DNA of 64,000 nucleotides from Paraburkholderia acidisoli (GTDB lineage: Bacteria; Pseudomonadota; Gammaproteobacteria; Burkholderiales; Burkholderiaceae): NCBI RefSeq assembly GCF_009789675.1, contig NZ_CP046916.1:124001-188000 (forward strand). Direction: 5' to 3'. The translations under genes were made by a program, and so were the position numbers. Of the stretch, positions 42,822 to 52,439 are shown one piece after another; positions within the stretch are counted from its first letter, which is position 1; the number at the start of each line of letters is the position of its first letter. The notes under the pieces were generated by a model. That model was not told the DNA's origin, ran no database searches, and worked only from the letters and a program-made list of their open reading frames with translations.

Positions 42822-42919
42822 GATTGTCTCCTGCCGCTGCGCGCCGTGGCGCGTGCGGTCTTGTTTAGCATGGCGAAATAATCAGAAAGCGCGCCGGTGT
42901 CGACGGCGCGCACTCGCGA

Positions 42920-43591
42920 CTACGGCTGCGGCATGGCGGGTTCGGACAGGGCAGCCCAATGCGCCTGCTGCGCGGGCAAATCGATCCGGCACCACGGGTT
43001 CGCGGCCCAGTGGCGCTGTTCGAAGGCGTCGATGGCGGCGGCGTCCTTCAAGGTCATGCCGACCATGTCGAGGCCTTCCACCAGCATCTGCTTCTGGCGC
43101 GCGGGCAATTCGAACGCATAGCGCACGCCCGAGGGCGATTCCACGTATTGACCTTCGATGTCGATGGCCAGTTGCTTGCTGCCGCCCTGCTCGATCTCGT
43201 GCACGAGCGCCTCGATCTGCGCGGGCGGCAGCACGACCAGCAACAGCCGGTTGTTGGCCGCGTTGAAGTAGAAGATCTCACCGTAGCTCGGCGCGATCAC
43301 GGCTTCGAAACCGGCCTGCTGCAAGCCCCACACGGCATGTTCGCGGCTCGATCCGCAACCGAAGTTCGAACCGCCGATCAAAATCTTCGCGTCGCGATAC
43401 GCCTCGCGGTTCAGCACGAACTGCTCGCGTGCGCGGCCCGCGGGATCGAAGCGCAGGTCGTAGAGCAGACCGCGCGCGAGGCCCGCCTTGTCGATGCCAA
43501 GCAGAAACTGCTTGGGCATGATCTGGTCGGTGTCCAGATTGTTGATGGGCAGCGGCGCGGCAACGCCGGTCACGGTCAGCGGCTTAGCCAT
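42920..43591 (-). CDS. leuD: LeuD-like small subunit of an isopropylmalate-isomerase-type dehydratase
   Basis: 223 aa, swivel domain of an aconitase-superfamily hydro-lyase: LPINNLDTDQIMPKQFL, SNFGCGSSREHAVWGLQQAGFEAVIAPSYGEIF, all as in LeuD. Length fits the bacterial small subunit. It overlaps the leuC gene by 8 bp, so the heterodimer is co-translated. The location beside a dehalogenase-like hydrolase and an ACS carrier, with no leuB or leuA, suggests a catabolic paralog (for example citraconate hydratase-like) rather than leucine synthesis; that is inference. Confidence 0.9.
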   Translation of the reverse strand: MAKPLTVTGVAAPLPINNLDTDQIMPKQFLLGIDKAGLARGLLYDLRFDPAGRAREQFVLNREAYRDAKILIGGSNFGCGSSREHAVWGLQQAGFEAVIAPSYGEIFYFNAANNRLLLVVLPPAQIEALVHEIEQGGSKQLAIDIEGQYVESPSGVRYAFELPARQKQMLVEGLDMVGMTLKDAAAIDAFEQRHWAANPWCRIDLPAQQAHWAALSEPAMPQP

Positions 43592-45002
43592 GAGCGAACT
43601 CCTTGCGAATGTCGACGATACGTCCGGCGAGCGCGGCGGCGGCCGCCATGGCGGGACTCATCAGATGGGTTTGGCTGTCGCGGCCTTGACGGCCTTCGAA
43701 ATTGCGGTTGGTCGTGGAGGCGCAGCGCTCGCCGGGCGCGAGCACGTCGTCGTTCATGGCGAGACACATGGAACAGCCCGGCTGCCGCCACTCGAAGCCC
43801 GCGTCGATCAACACTTGCGCAATGCCTTCGCGTTCCGCCTGGTCGCGCACCATGCCCGAGCCCGGCACGACCATCGCGCGCACCGTGGCGGCCACCTTGC
43901 GCCCGCGCACCACGTTCGCCACCGCGCGCAGATCCTCGATGCGCGCATTCGTGCACGAGCCGATGAACACGCGGTCGATCGGCGTGCCTTCGATCGCCGC
44001 GCCGGCGGGCAGCGCGATGTAGTCGAGCGCCTTTTGCAGCGTGGCGGCGTCGAGGCCCGTGCCGGCCGTGCCGGCGGGCAGATGGCCATCCACCGGAATC
44101 GCCTGGTCGGGGCTCGTGCCCCACGTTACGAAGGGCGCGACGGCGCTCGCGTCGAAGCGGTGTTCGACGTCGAACACCGCTTCCGGGTCCGAGTGCAATT
44201 GCTGCCACGCCGCGCAGGCGGCGTCGAGCGTGGCGGCGTCCAGGTCGCGTATCGTACGGCGCACGTAGTCGAGCGTCATGCGGTCGGGCGCGATCAGCGC
44301 GGCGCGCGCACCGGCCTCGACGGTCATGTTGCACAGGGTCATGCGCGCCTCGGCGCTCAGCGCGGCAATGGCTGCGCCCGCATATTCCACGGCGTAACCG
44401 CGCGCGCCCTGGGCGCCGATCGTCGCGATGATGCTCAGCACGAGATCCTTCGCCGTGGTGCCGGCGGCGAGCGTGCCGTCCACGGTGATGCGCATGGCTT
44501 TCGCCACGCGATACACGAGCGTTTGCGTGGCGAGCACGTGCTCGACCTCCGAGGTGCCGATGCCGAATCCGAGCGCGCCGAGCGCGCCATAGGTGGTCGT
44601 GTGGCTGTCGCCGCAGAGCACGACCATGCCGGGCCGGATCAGGCCGATCTCGGGCGCGACCACGTGCTCGATGCCTTGCATCGGATCGTCGATATCGAAC
44701 AGATGAATCCCTTGCTCCACGCAGTTGCGCGTGAAGTTGGCCGCCTGGCGCGCCGCATCGACGATCTCGATGGTGCGCGCGGGTACCGGCACCGGGCGCG
44801 TGGGAATCACGTGATCGACCACGCCCATTTGCTGGCGCGGGCGGCGCACGCGCAACTGCTTCTCGCGCAGGCCCGTGAACGCTTGCGGGCTGGTGTATTC
44901 GTTCATGATGTGCAGATCGGCGTACAGCAGCACGTGATCGGCGTCGAGGGTCGAGACCGTATGCGAGTCGACCAGCTTTCGATAGAGCGTATGTGCGGAC
45001 AT
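43584..45002 (-). CDS. leuC: LeuC-like large subunit, 4Fe-4S dehydratase
   Basis: 472-aa aconitase-family large subunit. Iron-sulfur cysteines appear in FIGSCTNARIEDLR and in WRQPGCSMCLAMNDD; CGDSHTTTYGALGALGFGIGTSEVEHVLATQTL is the substrate and cluster region. It forms, with LeuD, a hydro-lyase that isomerises or hydrates 2-alkylmalate/maleate-type acids. Start at 45002; 23 bp after the hydrolase stop. Whether it is the cell's leucine enzyme or a paralog needs the whole genome. Confidence 0.92.
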   Translation of the reverse strand: MSAHTLYRKLVDSHTVSTLDADHVLLYADLHIMNEYTSPQAFTGLREKQLRVRRPRQQMGVVDHVIPTRPVPVPARTIEIVDAARQAANFTRNCVEQGIHLFDIDDPMQGIEHVVAPEIGLIRPGMVVLCGDSHTTTYGALGALGFGIGTSEVEHVLATQTLVYRVAKAMRITVDGTLAAGTTAKDLVLSIIATIGAQGARGYAVEYAGAAIAALSAEARMTLCNMTVEAGARAALIAPDRMTLDYVRRTIRDLDAATLDAACAAWQQLHSDPEAVFDVEHRFDASAVAPFVTWGTSPDQAIPVDGHLPAGTAGTGLDAATLQKALDYIALPAGAAIEGTPIDRVFIGSCTNARIEDLRAVANVVRGRKVAATVRAMVVPGSGMVRDQAEREGIAQVLIDAGFEWRQPGCSMCLAMNDDVLAPGERCASTTNRNFEGRQGRDSQTHLMSPAMAAAAALAGRIVDIRKEFAHG

Positions 45003-45025
45003 GAGGTGGCTTTCGAGTCGGTGAT

Positions 45026-45910
45026 TCACGGCGTCTGCTGGAGAAACGGCAGTACGCGTTCGAGCAGTAATTCGGGCGCTTCCTCGGGAATGTAGTGGCC
45101 GCAAGGCAATGCGCCGCCTTGTACCGCCGCGTTCCAGGCGCGCCATTCGCTTAGGGGTTCGAAGCATTGTTCGATCACGCCTTGTGCCCCCCACAGCGCG
45201 AGCATGTGACATGTCATGCGTTTGCCCGCCGCGAGATCGGCGCGGTCGTGTTCGAGATCGATCGTGATCGAGGCCCGGTAGTCCTCGCAGATGCCGTGCG
45301 CGGTGGCGGGGTCGGCGAGGCAGCGCAAGTACTCCGCGTAGGCCTCGGGCGCGAACGGCGCGAGTCCCGCGCTGCGCGCGCCGATGGTCTGCTTCAGGTA
45401 CAGGTCGGGATCGGCGCGAATGAGCGTTTCCGGGAACGGCGCGGGGCGCACCAGAAAGAACCAGTGCCAATAGGCGCGCGCAAAGGCGAACGAAGTCTGC
45501 TCGTACATCGCGACGGTGGGGGCGACGTCGAGCGTGACGAGCCGCGTAACCGCCTCGGGGTGATCGATGGCCATGCGCGCGGCCACGCGGCCGCCGCGAT
45601 CGTGACCGATCACGGAGAACGCGTCGAAGCCCAGCGCCTGCATCAACGCAACCTGATCGCGTGCCATGGTGCGCTTCGCGTAGTTGGCGTGATCGGCTTG
45701 CCCCGCGGGTTTGGCGCTGTCGCCGTAGCCGCGCAGGTCGGCGGCCACCACCGTGAAGTGCTCCGCGAGCGCGGGCGCCACCTTGTGCCAGATCGCATGG
45801 GTTTGCGGATGGCCGTGCAGCAGCAGGAGCGCAGGGCCGCGGCCGCCCTGGATCGCATGAATATGGACGTCGCCGACCTGCATCGACGCCTCCTTGAAAC
45901 CTTCGAACAT
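45026..45910 (-). CDS. Alpha/beta hydrolase, haloacetate (fluoroacetate) dehalogenase-like
   Basis: 294 aa. The residues of fluoroacetate dehalogenases are all present: nucleophile D104 with R105 and R108 (GHDRGGR), halide pocket H148-W149 (YWHWFF) and Y210 (EDYRAS), and catalytic H271 in CGHYIPEEAPE; oxyanion motif LHGHPQTH and RGYGDSAKP. Asp rather than Ser as nucleophile excludes ordinary esterases; an epoxide hydrolase is the main alternative. It would displace halide from haloacetates to give glycolate in the cytosol. GGAG lies six bases before the ATG. First gene of the leuC-leuD-MFS operon. Confidence 0.87.
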   Translation of the reverse strand: MFEGFKEASMQVGDVHIHAIQGGRGPALLLLHGHPQTHAIWHKVAPALAEHFTVVAADLRGYGDSAKPAGQADHANYAKRTMARDQVALMQALGFDAFSVIGHDRGGRVAARMAIDHPEAVTRLVTLDVAPTVAMYEQTSFAFARAYWHWFFLVRPAPFPETLIRADPDLYLKQTIGARSAGLAPFAPEAYAEYLRCLADPATAHGICEDYRASITIDLEHDRADLAAGKRMTCHMLALWGAQGVIEQCFEPLSEWRAWNAAVQGGALPCGHYIPEEAPELLLERVLPFLQQTP

Positions 45911-46028
45911 CGCTAACTCCGGTTGTCTCCTGAACGCGAATCGAGTCTAATTGATAACCAAATCGATTGGGTTTCCGCAAAGGCAATCCGGTCGTAACTT
46001 AAAGGAACAAATCAAGGGCACTGCGACG

Positions 46029-46946
46029 ATGGATGGCTTTTCCGATCTGAATCTGTTCGCGCTGGTCGCGCGGCATCGCAACCTGGCGGCGGCGGCGCGC
46101 GAGATCGGCGTGACGCCGCCCGCGGTGAGCAAGCGGCTCGCGCAACTGGAGCGGCGCCTGGGCGTGCGCCTGATGAACCGCACCACGCGGCGCCTGAGCC
46201 TGACGCCGGAAGGCGAGCTGTATCTCGCGAACGGCTCGCGGATACTCGACGAGCTTTCGGAGCTGGAGCAACTCGTCGCGCGCGGCCGGGGCGAGCCCAC
46301 CGGCATGCTGCGCGTGAACGCCTCGTTCGGATTCGGCCGCACGTATATCGCGCCGGCCATCTCGGCGTTCATCGCGCAGTATCCGGCCATGCAGATTCAG
46401 TTGCATCTCACCGACCGCCCGCTGAACTTGCAGGAAGAGGGCTTCGATCTGGGCATCCGCTTCGGCGAGGCGCCCGACGCGCGCGTCAATGCGCGCCTGC
46501 TGCTGCCGAACCGGCGCATGGCGTGCGCCGCGCCGGATTATCTGAAGCGCCACGGCGAACCCGCCGCGCCGCACGATCTCGCGCACCATACCTGCATCGT
46601 GTTGCGCGAGAACGAGTCGGCGTACGGCACGTGGCATTTTTCGCGCGGCAAGCGCACGGAAACGGTGAAGGTGAGCGGCGCGCTGTCGAGCAACGATGGC
46701 GGCGTCGCGCTGCAATGGGCGCTCGACGGGCGGGGTGTGGTCGTGCGCTCGGAGTGGGAAATTCGCCGGTATATCCAGAGCGGCGCACTGGTGCCGCTGC
46801 TCGGCGCGTGGACGCTGCCCAACGCCGACATCCACGCGATCTATCTCGAACGCCACCGGCTTTCCGCGAAGCTGCGCACCTTCATCGACTATCTGGGCGT
46901 ATTCCTGCAAACGGCGTTTACGCACGACGCGCCCGCGAAACCGTGA
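46029..46946 (+). CDS. LysR-family transcriptional regulator
   Basis: 305 aa; HTH within DGFSDLNLFALVARHRNLAAAAREIGVTPPAVSKRLAQLERRLG, then NRTTRRLSLTPEG and an effector domain. Divergent from the hydrolase-leuC-leuD-MFS operon across 118 bp, so it is the probable regulator of that operon. Start at 46029 fits the family; the frame to 45951 overlaps the promoter region. Confidence 0.92.
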   Translation: MDGFSDLNLFALVARHRNLAAAAREIGVTPPAVSKRLAQLERRLGVRLMNRTTRRLSLTPEGELYLANGSRILDELSELEQLVARGRGEPTGMLRVNASFGFGRTYIAPAISAFIAQYPAMQIQLHLTDRPLNLQEEGFDLGIRFGEAPDARVNARLLLPNRRMACAAPDYLKRHGEPAAPHDLAHHTCIVLRENESAYGTWHFSRGKRTETVKVSGALSSNDGGVALQWALDGRGVVVRSEWEIRRYIQSGALVPLLGAWTLPNADIHAIYLERHRLSAKLRTFIDYLGVFLQTAFTHDAPAKP

Positions 46947-47001
46947 TGGCGTGTCGCGGGCGCGTCGTGCGTGCCGATCGGCCGATGAACGACCCGGCGC
47001 G

Positions 47002-47837
<836 letters not shown>

Positions 47838-47952
47838 GGTGGTTTTCTCCTTTGTTTGAAAATAGCGATACGCGCGCTTCGCAAGCGTGCGTCGAATCGT
47901 TCGGATGACTAAAGATAGCGTTGTGACGCTAGCGTGAGGGGTGCGCGAAAGC

Positions 47953-48693
47953 TCAGCGCGTGCGCACGGGCCGCACGACGATCTCGTTGGTATCGACGTC
48001 GGCGGGCTGCGTGATGGCGTGCAGCACCGCGCGGCCGATGGCGTCCGGCTGAATGCTGATTTGCCGGTACGTGCGCATCAGGTCGGCGGCGGCGGGGTCG
48101 GTGATGGTGTGCGCCAACTCCGATTCCACCACGCCCGGATACACGCAGGTCACCCGCAGCGTGTCGTTCTCCTGGCGCAGGCCGTCCGAGATGGCGCGCA
48201 CGGCGTATTTGGTGGCGCAATACACGGCGGCGGTGGGCGAGACGCTCAGGCCGCCTATCGACGAAATATTCACGATATGTCCGTGCCCTTGCGCTTCCAT
48301 CACGGGCAAAACCGCCGCGATGCCGTGCAGCACGCCGCGAATGTTCACGTCGATCATGCGGTCCCACTCGTCGAGCTTGAGCGAGCGCATGAGCGAGAGC
48401 GGCATCACGCCCGCGTTGTTTACGAGCACGTCGACGCGGCCGTAGGTCTCGCGCGCGAACGCCACGAAGTCGACCAGTGACTCGCGCTGCGTGACGTCGA
48501 GCGCCCGATACACGACCTGCGCGCCGGTTTCGCGCAACTCGTTCGCCAGCGCGTGCAGGCGGTCGGTGCGGCGCGCGCCCAGCACGAGCCGCGCGCCCGC
48601 CGCCGCCGCGACCCGCGCGATGCCCTCGCCGATGCCGGCGGACGCGCCGGTAATCAGGATCGTTTTGTCGGTACGTGCGGTTTGAGTGTCCAT
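47953..48693 (-). CDS. SDR-family NAD(P)-dependent oxidoreductase
   Basis: 246 aa from ATG 48693, which has AAGGA eight bases upstream. Classical SDR: TGASAGIGEGIARVAA (cofactor), NNAGVMPLSLM, ISSIGGLSVSPTAAVYCATKYAV with catalytic S, Y and K, and VYPGVVESELAHTI. Most like the YdfG/clavaldehyde-dehydrogenase-type group. The substrate is unknown. Divergent from the LysR gene at 48806, its likely regulator. Confidence 0.92.
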   Translation of the reverse strand: MDTQTARTDKTILITGASAGIGEGIARVAAAAGARLVLGARRTDRLHALANELRETGAQVVYRALDVTQRESLVDFVAFARETYGRVDVLVNNAGVMPLSLMRSLKLDEWDRMIDVNIRGVLHGIAAVLPVMEAQGHGHIVNISSIGGLSVSPTAAVYCATKYAVRAISDGLRQENDTLRVTCVYPGVVESELAHTITDPAAADLMRTYRQISIQPDAIGRAVLHAITQPADVDTNEIVVRPVRTR

Positions 48694-48805
48694 CGGGAAG
48701 TCCTTGTCGAATGAAGTGGAGGCAAACGGATACGTGGACATTACGCGGTGGAACTGGGAAGATCGAGAGGGTTGAGTTATATGGGCTGGTAAGCCTAAAT
48801 TTCCA

Positions 48806-49702
48806 ATGACCGATTTTTTCGATGGCATGGACGTGTTCATGGCCGTGGCGGAGACGCTCAGCTTCCGGCGCGCGGGCGAGCGGCTGGGCGTGACGCGCCC
48901 GGCGGTGAGTCAGGCCGTGGCCCGGCTGGAGGCGCGCGTGGGCGTGCCGCTGTTTCAGCGCACCACGCGAACCGTGCGCCTGACGGTGGCGGGCGAGCGG
49001 CTGTTCGCTTCGCTGGCGCCCGCGCGCGCGACGCTGGTGGAAACGCTCACGGCGATCGGCGACGAACAGGGCGAGCCGCGCGGCACGATCCGCCTCGTGG
49101 TGTCGTCGATCGCCGAAAGCGTGATGCGCGGGGAGTCGCTGGCGCGCTTCATCGAGCGGCATCCGGGGATCGCGCTCGACGTGTTCGTCACCGACGACGA
49201 ATTCGACATCTTCCGCGAAGGCTACGACGCGGGCGTGCGGCTCGGCGAGGTGATCGAGGCCGACATGATCGCCGTGCCGGTCTCGCGGCCGCAGCGGCAA
49301 ATCGCGGTGGCCGCGCCGCACTATTGCGCGCGGCGCGGCACGCCCGCGCATCCGCGCGAGTTGCCCGAGTTCGATTGCATCGGCTGGCGGCCCGCGCCCG
49401 ATACCGCGCCGTACCGCTGGGAGTTCGCGGAGTCGGGGCGGCCGTTCGACGTTGCCGTGCAGCCGCGCACCACCACCAACGACATGCGCGTGATGATCCA
49501 CACCGCCGTGGCGGGCGCGGGCATCACCTTCGGCATGGCGGAGACCTTCGCGCCCTGGCTCGCGCGCGGCGAGCTGGTCACGGTGCTCGACGCGTTCTGT
49601 CCCGTCATCCCCGGCTTTTATCTGTATTTTCCGGGCGGCAACAAGGTGTCGGCGAAGCTGCGCGCCCTGATCGACTGCCTGCGGCTTCCGGCGAGCGCCT
49701 GA
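48806..49702 (+). CDS. LysR-family transcriptional regulator
   Basis: 298 aa, HTH in GMDVFMAVAETLSFRRAGERLGVTRPAVSQAVARLEARVG followed by QRTTRTVRLTVAGERL, then the effector domain. Divergent from the SDR gene across a 112-bp gap, a classic LysR arrangement. Confidence 0.92.
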   Translation: MTDFFDGMDVFMAVAETLSFRRAGERLGVTRPAVSQAVARLEARVGVPLFQRTTRTVRLTVAGERLFASLAPARATLVETLTAIGDEQGEPRGTIRLVVSSIAESVMRGESLARFIERHPGIALDVFVTDDEFDIFREGYDAGVRLGEVIEADMIAVPVSRPQRQIAVAAPHYCARRGTPAHPRELPEFDCIGWRPAPDTAPYRWEFAESGRPFDVAVQPRTTTNDMRVMIHTAVAGAGITFGMAETFAPWLARGELVTVLDAFCPVIPGFYLYFPGGNKVSAKLRALIDCLRLPASA

Positions 49703-49926
49703 GCCTGGGTGCCTTGCGCCTTGGCGCCGAGGCGCGTGCGCGGTCCGCTGGTCCGGGTTCGCAGCGGCCGCCGTTTCGTTTGCTTCCGCATGCGTTCGTG
49801 CGCACGCGCGCGGGATCGCGTCGACCTGCCAGGCTCGGTACGGGCTTTGCGGGGAACCTCCGCGATTTCCGGCTCGTTGCGTTGTCCACGAATCTGACTA
49901 CCACTCGCTGCGGAGGTATCGACACG

Positions 49927-51234
49927 ATGAGAGAGACGCCCATTCTGCCGTTCCCACGGTTCATCATCATTCGCGCGCGGGCGCGCCGTGCCTGGCGGCC
50001 GGTGACCGCGCTGCTGTCCTGCGGTTGCGTGGCGCTGGCCGGGTGCGGCGGCGGCGGATCGTCGGGCAACCCCGGGTCGACGGCAGCGAAGGTCGCGATC
50101 CAGCCGATGAGCACGGGCTACTTTTCGGACCCCTATCCGATTCACACCGTGACGCCGAACAGCGCCTCCACGGTTCCGGCGTTCTCGGGCACGACGAAGC
50201 AACTGCTGACCTGCGCGGGCTCGCTGCAACCGAACTGCTTCACGGGCACGGCGATGACGATCGACGGCAGCGCGTTCGCAGCGCAGGCCACGGCGGCCGG
50301 GACCTCGATCAGCGGCTTCGAAAATCTGAACGTGTACCAGGACAGTAGCGGCGCGTGGCAGATGGCGGTGACGGCGCATATCGCGGGTCCTTCGACCAAC
50401 CCGCCGAACCAGCGGAGCTGGAACGTGATCCTGCATGCGAGCCCGGGCCCGGCCAATCCCTCCACGGGCATCCCGACCGCCTGGGTCGCCGACGCCGTGC
50501 TGAAAGGGAAGATCGGCGCGTGGGGCCAGGCGAACTACGACGGCAAGTACGTTGAGGATTCGGGCACGCTGTATCTCGTGTACAGCGGTGTGATGGCCGA
50601 TCAAACCAACGGCATCATGGCGCAGGCCATGCAATCGGCCACCGTGGCGGCCAGCAGCGCGCCGGTGCCGTTGCTGGGCGACGAAACCAGCAATGGCGGC
50701 TACAACTCGGAGTTGTTCTACGGGCTCGGTTCGGGCAAGACGTACAAGCAGATCGAAACGGGCAACATCACGAAAGTGCAGGGCAAGTACGTGATGACGT
50801 ATTCGGTGGGCGGCTACAACCAGCCCGATTACAAGGCGGGGATTGCCTGGTCGGATCACTTCCTGCCCACCACCGCGGGCGCGTATTACAAGCGCGCGCA
50901 GAAGCTGGATACGGCGGGTGTCTGGGGCCAGCCGAACCATGCGGAAGTGGCGTATCTGCTGCAGTCGCAGGAAGCGCAGTGGCCGAATTACGTGGCCGAC
51001 CAGGTGCTGGCGCCGGGCGTGCCGTCCATTGTGAGCGATACGGGCGGGCAGACCTATCTGGTCTTCGCGGGCTATGCGCCTTCGGATGCGCCCACTCAGG
51101 ACGGGCTGTACATCGGCTCGCATCGTCGGCCGTATTACGTGCGGCTGAACGTGCAGATTCCGCCCAACGCCACGGTCGATGGAACCGCCGCGCAGGATTT
51201 GACGAATTGGGTCCAGCCGGTCACGAGCCCGTGA
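49927..51234 (+). CDS. Lipoprotein, possible beta-propeller carbohydrate-active fold
   Basis: 435 aa. N-terminal signal ending in lipobox LAGC, then a GGGGSSG linker and a ~390-residue domain of repeated beta segments (GFENLNVYQDSSGAWQMAVTAHI, NYDGKYVEDSGTLYLVYSGVM, YVMTYSVGGYNQPDYKAGIAWSDHFLP, GGQTYLVFAGYAPSDAP). The pattern resembles five-bladed GH43/GH32-type propellers, but I cannot identify catalytic acids with confidence. Probably an outer-membrane-anchored, periplasmic or surface protein. It follows the LysR gene by 224 bp; function unassigned. Confidence 0.72.
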   Translation: MRETPILPFPRFIIIRARARRAWRPVTALLSCGCVALAGCGGGGSSGNPGSTAAKVAIQPMSTGYFSDPYPIHTVTPNSASTVPAFSGTTKQLLTCAGSLQPNCFTGTAMTIDGSAFAAQATAAGTSISGFENLNVYQDSSGAWQMAVTAHIAGPSTNPPNQRSWNVILHASPGPANPSTGIPTAWVADAVLKGKIGAWGQANYDGKYVEDSGTLYLVYSGVMADQTNGIMAQAMQSATVAASSAPVPLLGDETSNGGYNSELFYGLGSGKTYKQIETGNITKVQGKYVMTYSVGGYNQPDYKAGIAWSDHFLPTTAGAYYKRAQKLDTAGVWGQPNHAEVAYLLQSQEAQWPNYVADQVLAPGVPSIVSDTGGQTYLVFAGYAPSDAPTQDGLYIGSHRRPYYVRLNVQIPPNATVDGTAAQDLTNWVQPVTSP

Positions 51235-51324
51235 CGGCGCACGGACCGGCGCGGTTCGGCGCATCACCGGGCGAGCGGGCTGCGTCGAACGCGCAGGCCG
51301 CCGGGTCGCGCCGCCGATGCGCTG

Positions 51325-51408
51325 GCTAGATGCGGTCGGCCAGACGCGGTCGGCTAGACGCGGTCGGCTAGACGCGGTCGGCTAGACGCGGTCGGCCAGA
51401 TGCGGGCC
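51325..51408. repeat. 14-bp tandem repeat, six units
   Basis: Six head-to-tail 14-bp units at 51325, 51339, 51353, 51367, 51381 and 51395; consensus GCTAGACGCGGTCG, units 3-5 identical. It lies about 90 bp after the propeller lipoprotein stop and 98 bp before the next gene. It is similar to the array at 52256-52311. Confidence 0.92.
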
Positions 51409-51506
51409 GCGAAGGCCTGAGGCAGAATAGGCGCGAAAGCCCGCGTGATCGTCCCTACCAAGGCGGCTGCGCGGCGCCCGTCCAGTCCCACATAGGGAGA
51501 TGCGCC

Positions 51507-51842
51507 ATGAAACGTCTGCCGGGAGGTCGTCGCACGCACGTCGTGTGGGTGCTGCTGCTAGCGGGATGTACCGTGGGCGGCGTGTCGCAAAGCGGGCCAT
51601 ACAGCGGACCGCCCGGCGGGCCGCATCTGAGCCCGACCGAGTGCCGCGATCTGACTGCGCTCAGAAGCCAGGCGCCGCCCACCATGGCGGAACACCAGAG
51701 CGAACTCGGGGCGCTGAGGAAGGCGGGTTACGACCCGTCGCCGTGGGCCGACGACCCTTACTATCCCGACGATCTGCAGGCGGCGCAGCGCCTCGTGGAC
51801 TACTGGTTCCAGACGGAATGTCCGCGATTGCAGTCGCAGTGA
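51507..51842 (+). CDS. DUF4148-type lipoprotein
   Basis: 111 aa with lipobox LLAGC at about residues 16-20. The C-terminal region SELGALRKAGYDPSPWADDPYYPDDLQAAQRLV matches the DUF4148 core (L..AGY.P, YP..LQAAQ). Outer-membrane or periplasmic anchored; function unknown. GGGAG lies a few bases before the ATG. Confidence 0.85.
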   Translation: MKRLPGGRRTHVVWVLLLAGCTVGGVSQSGPYSGPPGGPHLSPTECRDLTALRSQAPPTMAEHQSELGALRKAGYDPSPWADDPYYPDDLQAAQRLVDYWFQTECPRLQSQ

Positions 51843-51883
51843 GCGATCGCGCGAAAAAAGAGGCGTCGGGCAGGCCGGCGTCC

Positions 51884-51931
51884 TTCAATGCGCCCTTTAA
51901 TGTGCCCTTCAATGCGCGCGTCAAAACGCGC
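51884..51931. repeat. 12-bp degenerate tandem repeat, four units
   Basis: Units TTCAATGCGCCC, TTTAATGTGCCC, TTCAATGCGCGC and GTCAAAACGCGC at 51884, 51896, 51908 and 51920, with a partial fifth. Located in the 167-bp gap between the DUF4148 lipoprotein and the next small gene. Confidence 0.75.
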
Positions 51932-52009
51932 GTTAAAACCCAATAGGGCGAAGTCTCTAAATCGAGGCACGTGTCTAAAGTTCGCGGGTCGTCTGCCGAA
52001 AATTCCAGC

Positions 52010-52264
52010 ATGACGCATGAACGATTCACACTCCCCAAAGACGATCCCATCTGGGCCGAAGCCCGGGCGCTCGAGGCCAGTATCCGCGTGATCCGGCGCG
52101 CCCAGGGCAAGCGCAATCCGCAAGACCTGGAGGCCGGCAGCTCCGCATGGCTCGAAGCGATGGAAGATTTCGCGCACGATGTCGCGCGTGTCGTCGCGCA
52201 ATACCCGAACGCATCGGCTCAGGACGACGACAGCGAATTGCACGGCGCGGGCGCGGCTGGCTAG
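52010..52264 (+). CDS. Small hypothetical protein
   Basis: 84 aa from ATG 52010 (a GTG at 51971 is possible). Soluble, mostly helical, charged: DDPIWAEARALEASIRVIRRAQGKRNP and SSAWLEAMEDFAHDVARVVAQYP. No known domain. Its last codons and TAG stop lie inside the first unit of the 14-bp repeat at 52256, so repeat slippage could alter its C-terminus. Coding status moderately likely. Confidence 0.55.
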   Translation: MTHERFTLPKDDPIWAEARALEASIRVIRRAQGKRNPQDLEAGSSAWLEAMEDFAHDVARVVAQYPNASAQDDDSELHGAGAAG

Positions 52265-52311
52265 GTGCGGCTGGCTAGGTGCGGCCGGCAAGGTGCGGCC
52301 GGCAAGGCGGC
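52256..52311. repeat. 14-bp tandem repeat, four units
   Basis: Units at 52256, 52270, 52284 and 52298: two copies of GCTGGCTAGGTGCG, then GCCGGCAAGGTGCG and GCCGGCAAGGCGGC. In rotated register GGCTAGGTGCGGCT matches GGCTAGATGCGGTC of the 51325 array at 11 of 14 positions. Confidence 0.88.
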
Positions 52312-52439
52312 GAGCGGGTCCGCTCGCCCGGAAGGCCTAGGCCGGTCCGGCCTGGCGCCGCGCAGCACCTCGCGCGGGAAGCCGAAACGGCGTAATAACG
52401 CGTCCCGAAGCCCGTGCGGGCCCCGGCCGCGTGCGGTCA

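Noticed and set aside
42920..45002. Assignment of leuCD to leucine biosynthesis
   Set aside because: The proteins are typical LeuC and LeuD, but leuA and leuB are absent and the operon partners are catabolic; the role is therefore left open.
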